Source: Bradyrhizobium agreste (lineage in GTDB: Bacteria; Pseudomonadota; Alphaproteobacteria; Rhizobiales; Xanthobacteraceae). From it: a DNA stretch of 64,000 bases. A program made the translations under genes and the position numbers. The notes beneath the pieces were generated by a model. It was not told where the DNA came from. It did no database searches and saw only the letters and a program-made list of their open reading frames with translations. The DNA is taken from the NCBI RefSeq assembly GCF_016031625.1, contig NZ_JACCHP010000008.1:184889-248888 (forward strand), read 5' to 3'. Of this stretch, positions 48,920 through 56,967 are shown piece after piece (within the stretch, counting starts at the first letter, position 1; each line of letters starts with the position of its first letter).

Positions 48920-50470
48920 ATGGATCAGGAACTTGTTGCGGCGAGCTCGGCTGGAGTTAATCCGATTCGCAGTGGAGCTGAGTACATCGAGAGCCTCCGT
49001 GGACGTAGATTGACAGTCTATTTGATGGGTGAGCTCGTTGATGAGCCGGTTGACCATCCCATGATCCGGCCTTCGATCAATGCGGTGGCAAGAACCTACG
49101 ATCTTGCAAACGAGGAACCGGCTCTCGCGTCCGTAGTCTCGCCGCTCACTGGCGCCGACGTGAACCGGTTCCTCCATATTTCCACCAGCTCTTCCGATCT
49201 CGTGATGCAGAACAAGATGCAACGTCGTCTTGGGCAACTGACGGGCACGTGTTTCCAGCGCTGTGTGGGCATGGATGCACTAAACTCACTGCACTCAGTA
49301 ACCTACGATTTGGACAGAAGGTACGGCACACACTACCACGCGCGATTCAAACATTTCCTCACGCGCATACAGGCCATGAACCTGGTCATCGGTGGGGCAA
49401 TGACCGATGTCAAGGGAGACCGCAGTCGGTCGCCCTCGCAGCAATCTGATCCCGACCTGTTTCTGCACGTCGTTCGTCGCACGCCTGAAGGCGTTGTTGT
49501 CCGAGGAGCGAAGGCACACCAAACGGGATGCATAAACTCGCATTGGTTGATCGTTATGCCAACCATGAGATTGGAGGCGACCGACAAAGATTACGCGATT
49601 GTCGGCGCGATCCCGGTCGACGCTACGGGCGTTACCTACATTTATGGCCGGCAATCTTGCGACACGCGCAGCATCGATGGTGGAGATGTCGACGCAGGCA
49701 ACGCGCAATTCGCAGGCCAGGAAGCGATGATCATCTTCGACGATGTCTTCATTCCGAATGAGCACATTTTCCTGGATGGGGAGGTCGAATTTGCTTCGAC
49801 GCTCGTCGAGCGCTTCACCTGCTATCACCGCCGCAGTTACGTCTGCAAAACCGGTGTGGGTGACGTCCTGATTGGTGCCGCAGCAACCATTGCTGACTAC
49901 AACGGCGTCGAGCGCGCATCACATATCCGCGACAAGCTCGTCGAGATGACCCATCTGAACGAGACGATCTACGGCACAGGCATTGCGGCAAGCCATCAAG
50001 GAACTGAGATGAAATCAGGTGCCTTTTTGCCGGACGAGATGCTCGCGAATGTCTGCAAGCATCATGTCACTCGGTTACCTTACGAGATCGGCCGATTGGC
50101 GCAGGATCTCGCCGGCGGTCTGATGGTGACGCTGCCGTCCGAGCGCGAGCTTAGGCATGAGAAGATCGGTCCGATAATCGAGAAATACCTGAAAGGACGC
50201 CCCGAGATCGCGACGGAAGACCGGATTCGCATTCTTCGCCTAGTTGAAAACATGACCCTTGGGAGAAATGCCGTGGGTTATCTGACTGAGTCCATGCACG
50301 GCGCTGGTTCGCCGCAAGCTCAGCGAATTCAGATCGCGCGGTCGATGCAGACCGATTTCAAGAAGGACTTAGCCAAAGCGCTCGCCGGCGTTTCTTCGAC
50401 GACGCAGGCGGAGATCGTGAACGATCTATCGACTTACATGGCCAGAGTCTTTGCACCTCTTCGCAACTGA
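48920..50470 (+). CDS. 4-Hydroxybutyryl-CoA dehydratase-like enzyme (AbfD family)
   Basis: 516 residues. It has the iron-sulfur ligands of AbfD: Cys111 and Cys115 in TGTCFQRCVGMDALN, His303 and Cys309 in YHRRSYVCKTGVGD, plus VVRGAKAHQTGCINSH, YGRQSCDTR and MHGAGSPQAQRI. AbfD uses FAD and a [4Fe-4S] cluster to turn 4-hydroxybutyryl-CoA into crotonyl-CoA by ketyl-radical chemistry. The related HpaB phenol hydroxylases lack these Cys. His to Cys spacing is x5 here rather than x6 as I recall for clostridial AbfD. The true substrate may be a substituted gamma-hydroxyacyl-CoA. Confidence 0.88.
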   Translation: MDQELVAASSAGVNPIRSGAEYIESLRGRRLTVYLMGELVDEPVDHPMIRPSINAVARTYDLANEEPALASVVSPLTGADVNRFLHISTSSSDLVMQNKMQRRLGQLTGTCFQRCVGMDALNSLHSVTYDLDRRYGTHYHARFKHFLTRIQAMNLVIGGAMTDVKGDRSRSPSQQSDPDLFLHVVRRTPEGVVVRGAKAHQTGCINSHWLIVMPTMRLEATDKDYAIVGAIPVDATGVTYIYGRQSCDTRSIDGGDVDAGNAQFAGQEAMIIFDDVFIPNEHIFLDGEVEFASTLVERFTCYHRRSYVCKTGVGDVLIGAAATIADYNGVERASHIRDKLVEMTHLNETIYGTGIAASHQGTEMKSGAFLPDEMLANVCKHHVTRLPYEIGRLAQDLAGGLMVTLPSERELRHEKIGPIIEKYLKGRPEIATEDRIRILRLVENMTLGRNAVGYLTESMHGAGSPQAQRIQIARSMQTDFKKDLAKALAGVSSTTQAEIVNDLSTYMARVFAPLRN

Positions 50471-50512
50471 GGCGGCAGAAGCTGGCCTATCTCGGCTATT
50501 TTGGAGACCTCA

Positions 50513-50953
50513 ATGGCAATGACAATGAGCGGAGAGATTCAGCTCGCCGCCCCGCGCGAAGTCGTTTGGACCAAATTGAACGACCCAATCGTCTTGAAGG
50601 CCTGCATTCCCGGATGCGAAGAGTTGGAGAGGATTGATGACGGGGGATTTCGTGCCGTCGCAAAGATGAAGGTGGGGCCCGTTTCCGCCCGATTCAAGGG
50701 TAAAGTCACCCTGAACGATCTCGATCCGCCGAGAAGCTATACTATCCTTGACGAGGGCGAAGGTGGCGTCGCAGGCTTCGCGAAAGGTGGCGCAAAAGTC
50801 AGCCTGCTCGAGCGGGAGGATGGCACATTATTGACCTACCACGTCGACGCGCAGATTGGCGGAAAGCTCGCGCAGTTGGGGCAGCGGCTTGTCAACGGAA
50901 CGGCCAAGAAGCTCGCCGACGAGTTCTTCGCTAATTTTGTCCGAGCACTTTAG
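50513..50953 (+). CDS. CoxG-family SRPBCC protein
   Basis: 146 residues from ATG 50513 (GGAG 6 bases upstream). Pattern SGEIQLAAPREVVWTKLNDP, LKACIPGCEELERI, GPVSARFKGKVTLNDLDPP is that of CoxG (CO dehydrogenase subunit G), an SRPBCC fold often found with molybdenum hydroxylases, thought to help membrane anchoring or maturation. It links this unit to the hydroxylase operon upstream. A GC-rich hairpin followed by TGTTTT just after the stop (about 50965-50985) may be a terminator. Confidence 0.88.
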   Translation: MAMTMSGEIQLAAPREVVWTKLNDPIVLKACIPGCEELERIDDGGFRAVAKMKVGPVSARFKGKVTLNDLDPPRSYTILDEGEGGVAGFAKGGAKVSLLEREDGTLLTYHVDAQIGGKLAQLGQRLVNGTAKKLADEFFANFVRAL

Positions 50954-51093
50954 TTGACGAACCCAACACGGCCGCGCGGCTGTTTTGCCCGGCGATTTCC
51001 ATGGCGCGCTGTAGTTGAGCCGCGGACGTTCATCGCTCGCCTCCTGACCACCTGAAAAGCGAAGCGGGGGACGAACGGAGGTGCAAGGCTCCA

Positions 51094-51816
51094 TCAGCGT
51101 AGAAGCAGGGTTACTGCGATCGGGACCAGAAACGACGTCACAAGCGCGTTCAGGCCCATGGCAATCCCGGAGAAAACGCCGGCCACCTCGTCGACTTGAA
51201 ACGCCCGTGCTGTGCCGATGCCGTGTGCGGCGATGCCGACCGCAAAGCCGCGAGCGCGAAAATCGGTAATGGCGGCCCGATTCATGAGAGGCGTGACAAT
51301 GATGGCTCCCAGGATCCCGGTGAGTACAACCGAGACGGCGGTCAGGGACGGATCGGCATGTAGGGATTCGCTAATTCCCATAGCCACGCCTGCTGTAACT
51401 GATTTTGGCGAAAGCGATAGGATAATCGATCGAGGCAGACCGAAGGCCTCGGCTAACAGTACGACTGTAACGATCGCAATCATCGAGCCAACGATCAGCG
51501 AAACCAACATTGGCAGAAGCGCAGCGGCGACCCGCGCCCGATTGTCGTAGAGTGGAATCGCAAGCGCAACCGTCGCTGGCCCAAGAAGAAAGTGCACGAA
51601 CTGGGCGCCCGCGAAGTATGTGGTGTACGAAGTGTCCGTGATGATCAGGAACGCGCCGATGACCCAGATCGAGTGCAATACAGGATTGGCCAGCGGATGC
51701 CGGTGCGTCCTAAGCGAGATAGCGTCAGCGATGGCGTAGATTGAGAGCGTCACGGTGAGCCAAAGCAGTGGTGACTGCGAGAGGTAGACCCACAGCGAGA
51801 ATGAGTTTTCGCTCAT
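51094..51816 (-). CDS. lrgB: LrgB-family membrane protein
   Basis: 240 residues with about six membrane helices; LrgB marks SLSPKSVTAGVAMGISES and RARGFAVGIAAHGIGTARAF. With LrgA it forms a complex first linked to murein hydrolase control; relatives export or import small carboxylates (pyruvate, glycolate, 3-hydroxypropionate). ATGA overlap with lrgA. Placement between two acid and sugar catabolic clusters favours a carboxylate transport role (inference). Confidence 0.9.
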   Translation of the reverse strand: MSENSFSLWVYLSQSPLLWLTVTLSIYAIADAISLRTHRHPLANPVLHSIWVIGAFLIITDTSYTTYFAGAQFVHFLLGPATVALAIPLYDNRARVAAALLPMLVSLIVGSMIAIVTVVLLAEAFGLPRSIILSLSPKSVTAGVAMGISESLHADPSLTAVSVVLTGILGAIIVTPLMNRAAITDFRARGFAVGIAAHGIGTARAFQVDEVAGVFSGIAMGLNALVTSFLVPIAVTLLLR

Positions 51817-52199
51817 GGCCCCGGTTGGCTCCTTGAGAGAAGCCGGTTGACCGCGAGGAACGTAGTCACGGTGACGAGCAGCGTGATGACCACCGAGACC
51901 GACAAGATCAACAGAATTGCGGCGCCGTGCTCCATGACCAAGTCGAGTTTCTTCACGACGCCGACCCCAGCGGGAACGAACATTAGAGATAGATGGCCGA
52001 GCAGGCTACGGCTCGTTGTCTCAACTCCATCCTTGTGCAATGGGCCACGCCTGAGGCCGGTGAAGTGATCCCGGGTCAAGAGAAGCAGCAGCAAGAGCGC
52101 CATCCCGAGCACCGGTCCGGGAATCGGCAGGCCGACACCGCGCACAATTGCTTCGCCGACCAACTGGCAGAGCAGAATCACGCTGAGACCTGCGATCAT
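51813..52199 (-). CDS. lrgA: LrgA/CidA-family holin-like protein
   Basis: 128 residues, four hydrophobic helices; VGLPIPGPVLGMALLLLLLL and LLGHLSLMFVPAGVGVV are the family signature. Partner of LrgB, whose ATG overlaps its stop. Transcribed leftward, as is the GntR gene upstream. Confidence 0.9.
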   Translation of the reverse strand: MIAGLSVILLCQLVGEAIVRGVGLPIPGPVLGMALLLLLLLTRDHFTGLRRGPLHKDGVETTSRSLLGHLSLMFVPAGVGVVKKLDLVMEHGAAILLILSVSVVITLLVTVTTFLAVNRLLSRSQPGP

Positions 52200-52356
52200 G
52201 CGAGGCGCTCGATGCCGGCCAAACTGGTCTCAGTGAGACCTGCAGGAATGCTTTGCCGGCAAAAGAAATGCGAGATCGATGTGCGAAGGCTCAGCCGTAT
52301 CGCAAAAATGGGCTTCTCGGGCCGGAATTTTGCGTGAAGCGACGTTGCCACAGGCG

Positions 52357-53067
52357 TTACGCCGCGGGTATCTTCAAGGAAGACATAAAGTGCTCCATGT
52401 TCGCTTCCACGCTTTCCCGACTGAGCAGGCCTGTCTTCTGATCGCGGATCATTGCATACATCTTCTCGTGTAAGCCCACCGCGCGGTAGCGTCCGCTCAC
52501 CTCCAGCGATTTGCGAATCCAGGGGGCGACCATGTTCAATACGAAATCAGCGATCACCACGATGAGCTTGTTGCCCGCTGCCGCATAGACTGCTCGGTGG
52601 AAGTCGAGATCGGCCTCCAGCAGTTTATCGATCGGCGAATTTGGATCCTCTGAGAGAGCCTTCAGCCGATCGATGCTCTCTCTCATCACCGCCAGATCTT
52701 TCTCGGTTCGTCTTACCGAAGCTAACTCTGCGCAATTGCGGTCGAAAATGTACCGCAGCTCCATCAGCATCTCGGGGGTCGAATCCTGGAGGTAGAGCTG
52801 AAACATCATCAATGGCATCACGGTGGTGCCCTCATCCTTGCGGATATAGTTGCCGTGCCCATGCCGAGTTTCAATCAATCCGGAGACCGCAAGTGTCTTC
52901 ATCGCCTCACGAATAGGGGTGCGACTGATGCCAAGCTTCTCTGCGAGTTCTTTCTCATTGGGCAACTTGTCTCCGGGACTTAGATTTCCGTTGGCGATCT
53001 CACCCGTGATGTAATTCAGCGCGACTTCGACACGCGTGGGCAGTTTTTTGGTTTCCATTCGCTCCAT
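52357..53067 (-). CDS. FadR-type GntR regulator
   Basis: About 236 residues. N-terminal winged helix NGNLSPGDKLPNEKELAEKL GISRTPIREAMKTL; C-terminal FCD ligand domain with metal-ligand type residues (D-L-D-F-H-R-A, H in GLHEKMYAMI). ATG 53067 is preferred over a far-upstream ATG at 53205, which would overlap the putative operators; ATG 53058 is also possible. Divergent from the sugar ABC operon, which it probably represses in response to a sugar acid. Confidence 0.88.
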   Translation of the reverse strand: MERMETKKLPTRVEVALNYITGEIANGNLSPGDKLPNEKELAEKLGISRTPIREAMKTLAVSGLIETRHGHGNYIRKDEGTTVMPLMMFQLYLQDSTPEMLMELRYIFDRNCAELASVRRTEKDLAVMRESIDRLKALSEDPNSPIDKLLEADLDFHRAVYAAAGNKLIVVIADFVLNMVAPWIRKSLEVSGRYRAVGLHEKMYAMIRDQKTGLLSRESVEANMEHFMSSLKIPAA

Positions 53068-53163
53068 CGGTCGCTCGCAACCCTGATTTCTGCTGTCGCA
53101 AGCGACGCCAACACATAAGCCGCCGTGCGACCAGCCAAAACACCGGACATCCACAAGGTAGGA

Positions 53164-53203
53164 GGTATGATCTCCATTGAAAACAGGTATAAGGTATGAC
53201 CTC
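53164..53203 (+). promoter_or_regulatory. Candidate GntR operator repeats
   Basis: GGTATGATCTC (53164-53174) and GGTATGACCTC (53193-53203) are direct repeats 29 bases apart in the divergent region between the GntR gene and the ABC operon. The first is framed by GGAG...CTCC arms. Size and position fit FadR-family operators. Confidence 0.6.
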
Positions 53204-53250
53204 ATATCTTCGCAGAAGAGCGCAATCCAAGACGCCGCTGGAGGAAACGG

Positions 53251-54789
53251 ATGCTTTTGTCGACCGGGGCAGATCCGGAAGGCCGCGACGAGGACGCCTT
53301 TGAGGCGCGAGACGAGCCGCTATTGGTGGCGGAAGGTATCGCGAAATCTTTCAATGGCGTTCCAGCCCTTCGCGGCGGTCGCCTTGTCCTCAAGCGCGGA
53401 ACCGTCCACGCGCTGTGCGGCGGTAATGGCGCCGGAAAGTCGACTTTCCTGAACATTGTGATGGGCTTGCTGCACCGCGACGAAGGCAGCATTCGTATCG
53501 ACGGCGTGCCTGTCGATTTCAGGAGTGCCGCAGAAGCTCTCCGGCATGGTGTGACGATCATTACTCAGGAGTTGTCGCCGGTCCCTGAGATGACGGTCGC
53601 CGAGAACATCTACCTGGGAAGAGAGCCAAAGATCGGCGGTCTTGTCGTCGACTTCCCGAAGATGCGGCGGGCCGCAAAACAGCTTCTGGACGACCTCGAA
53701 TTCGACGTTCCGCTCACAGCACGGATGCGGGATCTCAGCCTGGCCCAGATCCAGCTGGTTGAGATTGCCAAGGCTCTCAGTCACCGCGCCGACATCGTCA
53801 TCATGGACGAACCAACCTCGGCCATCGGCGAGCACGAGGTGCACATCCTCTTCAACGCGCTCAAGCGGATAAAGGCGCGAGGATCTGCGATCATCTATGT
53901 CTCGCACAAGTTGACCGAGATTTTCGAGATCGCTGACGAATACACTGTTTTCCGCGACGGCCGGTACATTGAAAGCGGAGCAATTTCCGCGATCGACCGC
54001 AATCACCTCGTTACTCAGATTGTCGGCCACGAAATCAAGACGGTTGAAAAGGGAAGGCCGAACGAGGGCGCGCCGATCCTGCTCGAAGTGCGTTCTTTAT
54101 CGCGCGGACCTCATTTCAAGAACATCTCTGTGACCGTCGCTGCAGGAGAAGTTCTGGGTATTTATGGTTTGCTTGGCTCGGGTCGGACAGAATTTTTGGA
54201 GACCATCTATGGCATCCACGCGCCGACCGCCGGCGATGTCTTCCTCGATGGAAAGAAGGTAGATCCTGGCAATCCGAAGAAGTGCATCCAGCGAGGCATG
54301 GCCATGGTGCCCGAAGATCGGAAGGAGACCGGGCTCGTTCTCTGTGCCTCCATTGCACATAACATTGCCTTATCCTCGCTAGCGCTCCGCGCCGTCAGCG
54401 GCTTCGTCCGCCGGAAAGCGGAGGCGGCTGCGACCGACCAGATGATGCGATTGCACCGGATCAAGGCAGCATCGCCAAATGTGGCTGTAGAGACGCTTAG
54501 CGGCGGAAACCAGCAGAAAGTGGTCTTCGCACGGTGCCTCCTGACGAATCCGCGGCTGCTGATATGCGACGAGCCGACACGCGGGATCGACGAGGGATCG
54601 AAGCAGGAAATCTACGCCTTTCTCCGCGAGTTCGCAGCCAAGGGCAATGGAGTGCTCGTGGTCTCATCCGAAGCGCCGGAAATCCTGCAGATCAGCGATC
54701 GGATTGCCGTATTTCGGCAAGGACGACTGGATCGCGTCGTTGACGGACACGAGACAACCCAGCAGATGCTGACGGATCTCGCGAGTTGA
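53251..54789 (+). CDS. Sugar ABC transporter ATPase (RbsA/MglA type)
   Basis: 512 residues with two ATPase domains. First Walker A HALCGGNGAGKSTFLN, signature LSLAQIQLVEIAKAL, Walker B DIVIMDEPTSAI. Second domain signature LSGGNQQKVVFARCLL and Walker B LLICDEPTRGID, with a degenerate Walker A (YGLLGSGRTEFLE), as in RbsA. GGAGG lies 6 bases before the ATG. First gene of the operon. Confidence 0.94.
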   Translation: MLLSTGADPEGRDEDAFEARDEPLLVAEGIAKSFNGVPALRGGRLVLKRGTVHALCGGNGAGKSTFLNIVMGLLHRDEGSIRIDGVPVDFRSAAEALRHGVTIITQELSPVPEMTVAENIYLGREPKIGGLVVDFPKMRRAAKQLLDDLEFDVPLTARMRDLSLAQIQLVEIAKALSHRADIVIMDEPTSAIGEHEVHILFNALKRIKARGSAIIYVSHKLTEIFEIADEYTVFRDGRYIESGAISAIDRNHLVTQIVGHEIKTVEKGRPNEGAPILLEVRSLSRGPHFKNISVTVAAGEVLGIYGLLGSGRTEFLETIYGIHAPTAGDVFLDGKKVDPGNPKKCIQRGMAMVPEDRKETGLVLCASIAHNIALSSLALRAVSGFVRRKAEAAATDQMMRLHRIKAASPNVAVETLSGGNQQKVVFARCLLTNPRLLICDEPTRGIDEGSKQEIYAFLREFAAKGNGVLVVSSEAPEILQISDRIAVFRQGRLDRVVDGHETTQQMLTDLAS

Positions 54790-54841
54790 GCGGATCGACG
54801 AGCTTTCGACAACTGGCGTGCGGCCGAAGCGAGGAGTTGAA

Positions 54842-55825
54842 ATGGTGGCCAACATAATAAGCAACGTCGCGACGGGTGCCCGATCAAAAGGTATTGCTGC
54901 TGTAGGACCGTACCTGAAGTCGTTCAGCATTGTCATCGTTTTCGTGGTGATTTCGGCGTTCTTCGCCGTCGCGAACGAGTACTTCATGACGTGGCTCAAC
55001 TGGGTAAACCTGTTGCGGCAATCCTCGATAAACGGCGTCTTGGCAATCGGGGTAACGTTCGTCATCCTGACCAAAGGCATCGACCTTTCCGTCGGCTCCG
55101 TCATGGCACTCGCGGGTATGATCGCTGCCAGCCTCGTGACCTCCACCAACCAGCAGTTCGTGCTCTGGGCAATTCTGGGGGGGCTAGGAACCGGTGCCGC
55201 ATTGGGGCTGCTGAACGGCGTCATCGTGACGAGCTTCAACGTCCCGCCCTTCGTCGCCACGCTCGGTATGCTTAGCATGGCGCGCGGCTTGACGCTGATC
55301 TTCTCTGAAGGTCGTCCTATCCCCAATCTCTCCGAGTCGTTTCGATGGATCGGCGGCGGCAGCGTTGCCGGCGTGCCCGTGCCAGTCTTGATTCTGTTTC
55401 TTGTGTTCGCCATCGGATGGGTCGTTCTCTCTTACACGACGTTCGGACGCTACGTGTACGCCGTGGGAGGAAACGACAAGGCCGCTCGGACAAGCGGTAT
55501 CTCGACGCGAAGCGTCATTGCATCCACCTACGTCATCTCAGGCCTTCTCGCCGGACTCGCCGGCCTGGTGCTTACTTCCCGTACGACTGCCGCACTTCCA
55601 CAGGCGGGCATCGGCTATGAACTCGATGCGATTGCGGCAGTGGTGATCGGCGGGACCAGTCTCGCAGGAGGGCGCGGCTCGCTCGTCGGGACGTTGTTCG
55701 GCGCACTCATCATCGGGACCATCAACAACGGCATGGATCTGATGGGTGTCTCTTCCTACTACCAGCAGCTTCTCAAGGGCGCGATCATCGTCGTCGCCGT
55801 GATGCTCGACCAATTTCGCAAGTGA
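54842..55825 (+). CDS. Sugar ABC transporter permease (RbsC type)
   Basis: About 327 residues, ten or so hydrophobic helices; family marks ILTKGIDLSVGSVMALAGM, GLLNGVIVTSFNVPPFVATL GMLSMARGLTL and GRYVYAVGGNDKAARTSGI, then AAVVIGGTSLAGGRGSLVGTL. ATG 54842 has GAGGAG 6 bases upstream. Pairs with the ATPase before it and the binding protein after it. Confidence 0.94.
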   Translation: MVANIISNVATGARSKGIAAVGPYLKSFSIVIVFVVISAFFAVANEYFMTWLNWVNLLRQSSINGVLAIGVTFVILTKGIDLSVGSVMALAGMIAASLVTSTNQQFVLWAILGGLGTGAALGLLNGVIVTSFNVPPFVATLGMLSMARGLTLIFSEGRPIPNLSESFRWIGGGSVAGVPVPVLILFLVFAIGWVVLSYTTFGRYVYAVGGNDKAARTSGISTRSVIASTYVISGLLAGLAGLVLTSRTTAALPQAGIGYELDAIAAVVIGGTSLAGGRGSLVGTLFGALIIGTINNGMDLMGVSSYYQQLLKGAIIVVAVMLDQFRK

Positions 55826-55916
55826 CACCTGCGAAGACCATTACAGACGATGACAACGGCTGTAACGCCCAGCATGGGCGGACTAGGTGACTGATCATAT
55901 CAATTTGGAGGAGACA

Positions 55917-56903
55917 ATGAAGATTACGCGTAGATCGACAATGGCGAGTTTCGCAGCTGCTGCAATCATCCTGTCGACCGGTACGGCCTTTGCACAAAGC
56001 AAGGCGCGGATCGCCGCCCTGTCGTTCGGGGAATCCGGCGAGTACATGAAGGCCTGGTCCAGCGAGATTCAGAGTCATCCGGCCGTCAAGGACGGTTCTG
56101 TCGCGGTCACGATTTTTGACGGCAAATACGATCCGCTCATCCAGGCGAACCAGATCGATACGGCGATTACCCAAAAGTTCGATGCCATCATCATGTCGCC
56201 GTTCGATCTCCAGGCATCGGCGCCCGCAATCGATAAAGCCGTCGCTGCTGGCATTCCGGTGATCGTATCGGCCCTGAAAACCGCTTCGAAGAACTACACC
56301 GCGTCAATCATCGTCAACGACACCGAAGGCGGACGCATTATCGGGGAGCAGTTGGGCAAGCTGCTTCCCAATGGTGGCAACGTGGTGCTGATGGAAGGTC
56401 CGATCGGTCAGTCAGCGCAGATCGAGCGCAAGGCTGGCATTGATGCCGGCTTGGCCAAGTTCCCGAAGCTCAAGCTGATTGCCAGCAAGTCGGGCAACTG
56501 GAGCCGTGCCGAGGGGCAGTCGCTCATGGAGAACTGGTTGCTCGCACATCCCGGGCAGATCAATGCCGTACTCGCCGAAAATGACGAGATGGCGCTTGGC
56601 GCGATCGAGGCCATGAAGAGTGCAAAGGTCGACTTCAAGTCCGTTCCGGTGCTCGCGATCGATGGCATCCCCGACGGAAAGCGCGCCGTTCAGAAAGGCG
56701 AAATGACCGTAACGCTCTACAAGTATGCCCGTGCTGAGGGGCAGGGCGCAGTCGATCTCGCCCTACATGCCGTTAAGGGGGATAGCTACAAGCCGCGGTC
56801 CGAGGTCTGGAATTCCTTGATGGAATGGAAGGGCGGAAGTCAGAAGGACTACACCGTTCCCTGGCTCATCTTGGATTCCTCGAACGTCGCAAAATACATG
56901 TGA
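55917..56903 (+). CDS. Sugar ABC transporter substrate-binding protein
   Basis: About 328 residues from ATG 55917 (GGAGGAG upstream). Signal peptide with twin Arg: KITRRSTMASFAAAAIILST GTAFAQ. Peripla_BP_4 fold as in RbsB: PAIDKAVAAGIPVIVSALKT, GNVVLMEGPIGQSAQIERKA, VLAENDEMALGAIEAM. It probably binds a monosaccharide or polyol. A very strong hairpin follows the stop. Confidence 0.93.
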   Translation: MKITRRSTMASFAAAAIILSTGTAFAQSKARIAALSFGESGEYMKAWSSEIQSHPAVKDGSVAVTIFDGKYDPLIQANQIDTAITQKFDAIIMSPFDLQASAPAIDKAVAAGIPVIVSALKTASKNYTASIIVNDTEGGRIIGEQLGKLLPNGGNVVLMEGPIGQSAQIERKAGIDAGLAKFPKLKLIASKSGNWSRAEGQSLMENWLLAHPGQINAVLAENDEMALGAIEAMKSAKVDFKSVPVLAIDGIPDGKRAVQKGEMTVTLYKYARAEGQGAVDLALHAVKGDSYKPRSEVWNSLMEWKGGSQKDYTVPWLILDSSNVAKYM

Positions 56904-56910
56904 GTCCTGT

Positions 56911-56943
56911 CGTGCGCACGCGGCGAACAGCCGCGTGCGCACG
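56911..56943 (+). terminator. Perfect 14-bp hairpin after the binding-protein gene
   Basis: Arms CGTGCGCACGCGGC (56911-56924) and GCCGCGTGCGCACG (56930-56943), loop GAACA. No T run follows, and the next gene begins 25 bases later in the same direction. It is more likely to stabilise the upstream mRNA or weaken read-through than to be a full terminator. Confidence 0.65.
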
Positions 56944-56967
56944 ATGCTTGAACAGGGATATTTGAAA

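Noticed and set aside
48920..50470. Annotation as 4-hydroxyphenylacetate 3-monooxygenase (HpaB)
   Set aside because: Same fold family, but the Cys-x3-Cys, His and Cys cluster ligands and long AbfD-specific blocks point to a hydroxyacyl-CoA dehydratase.
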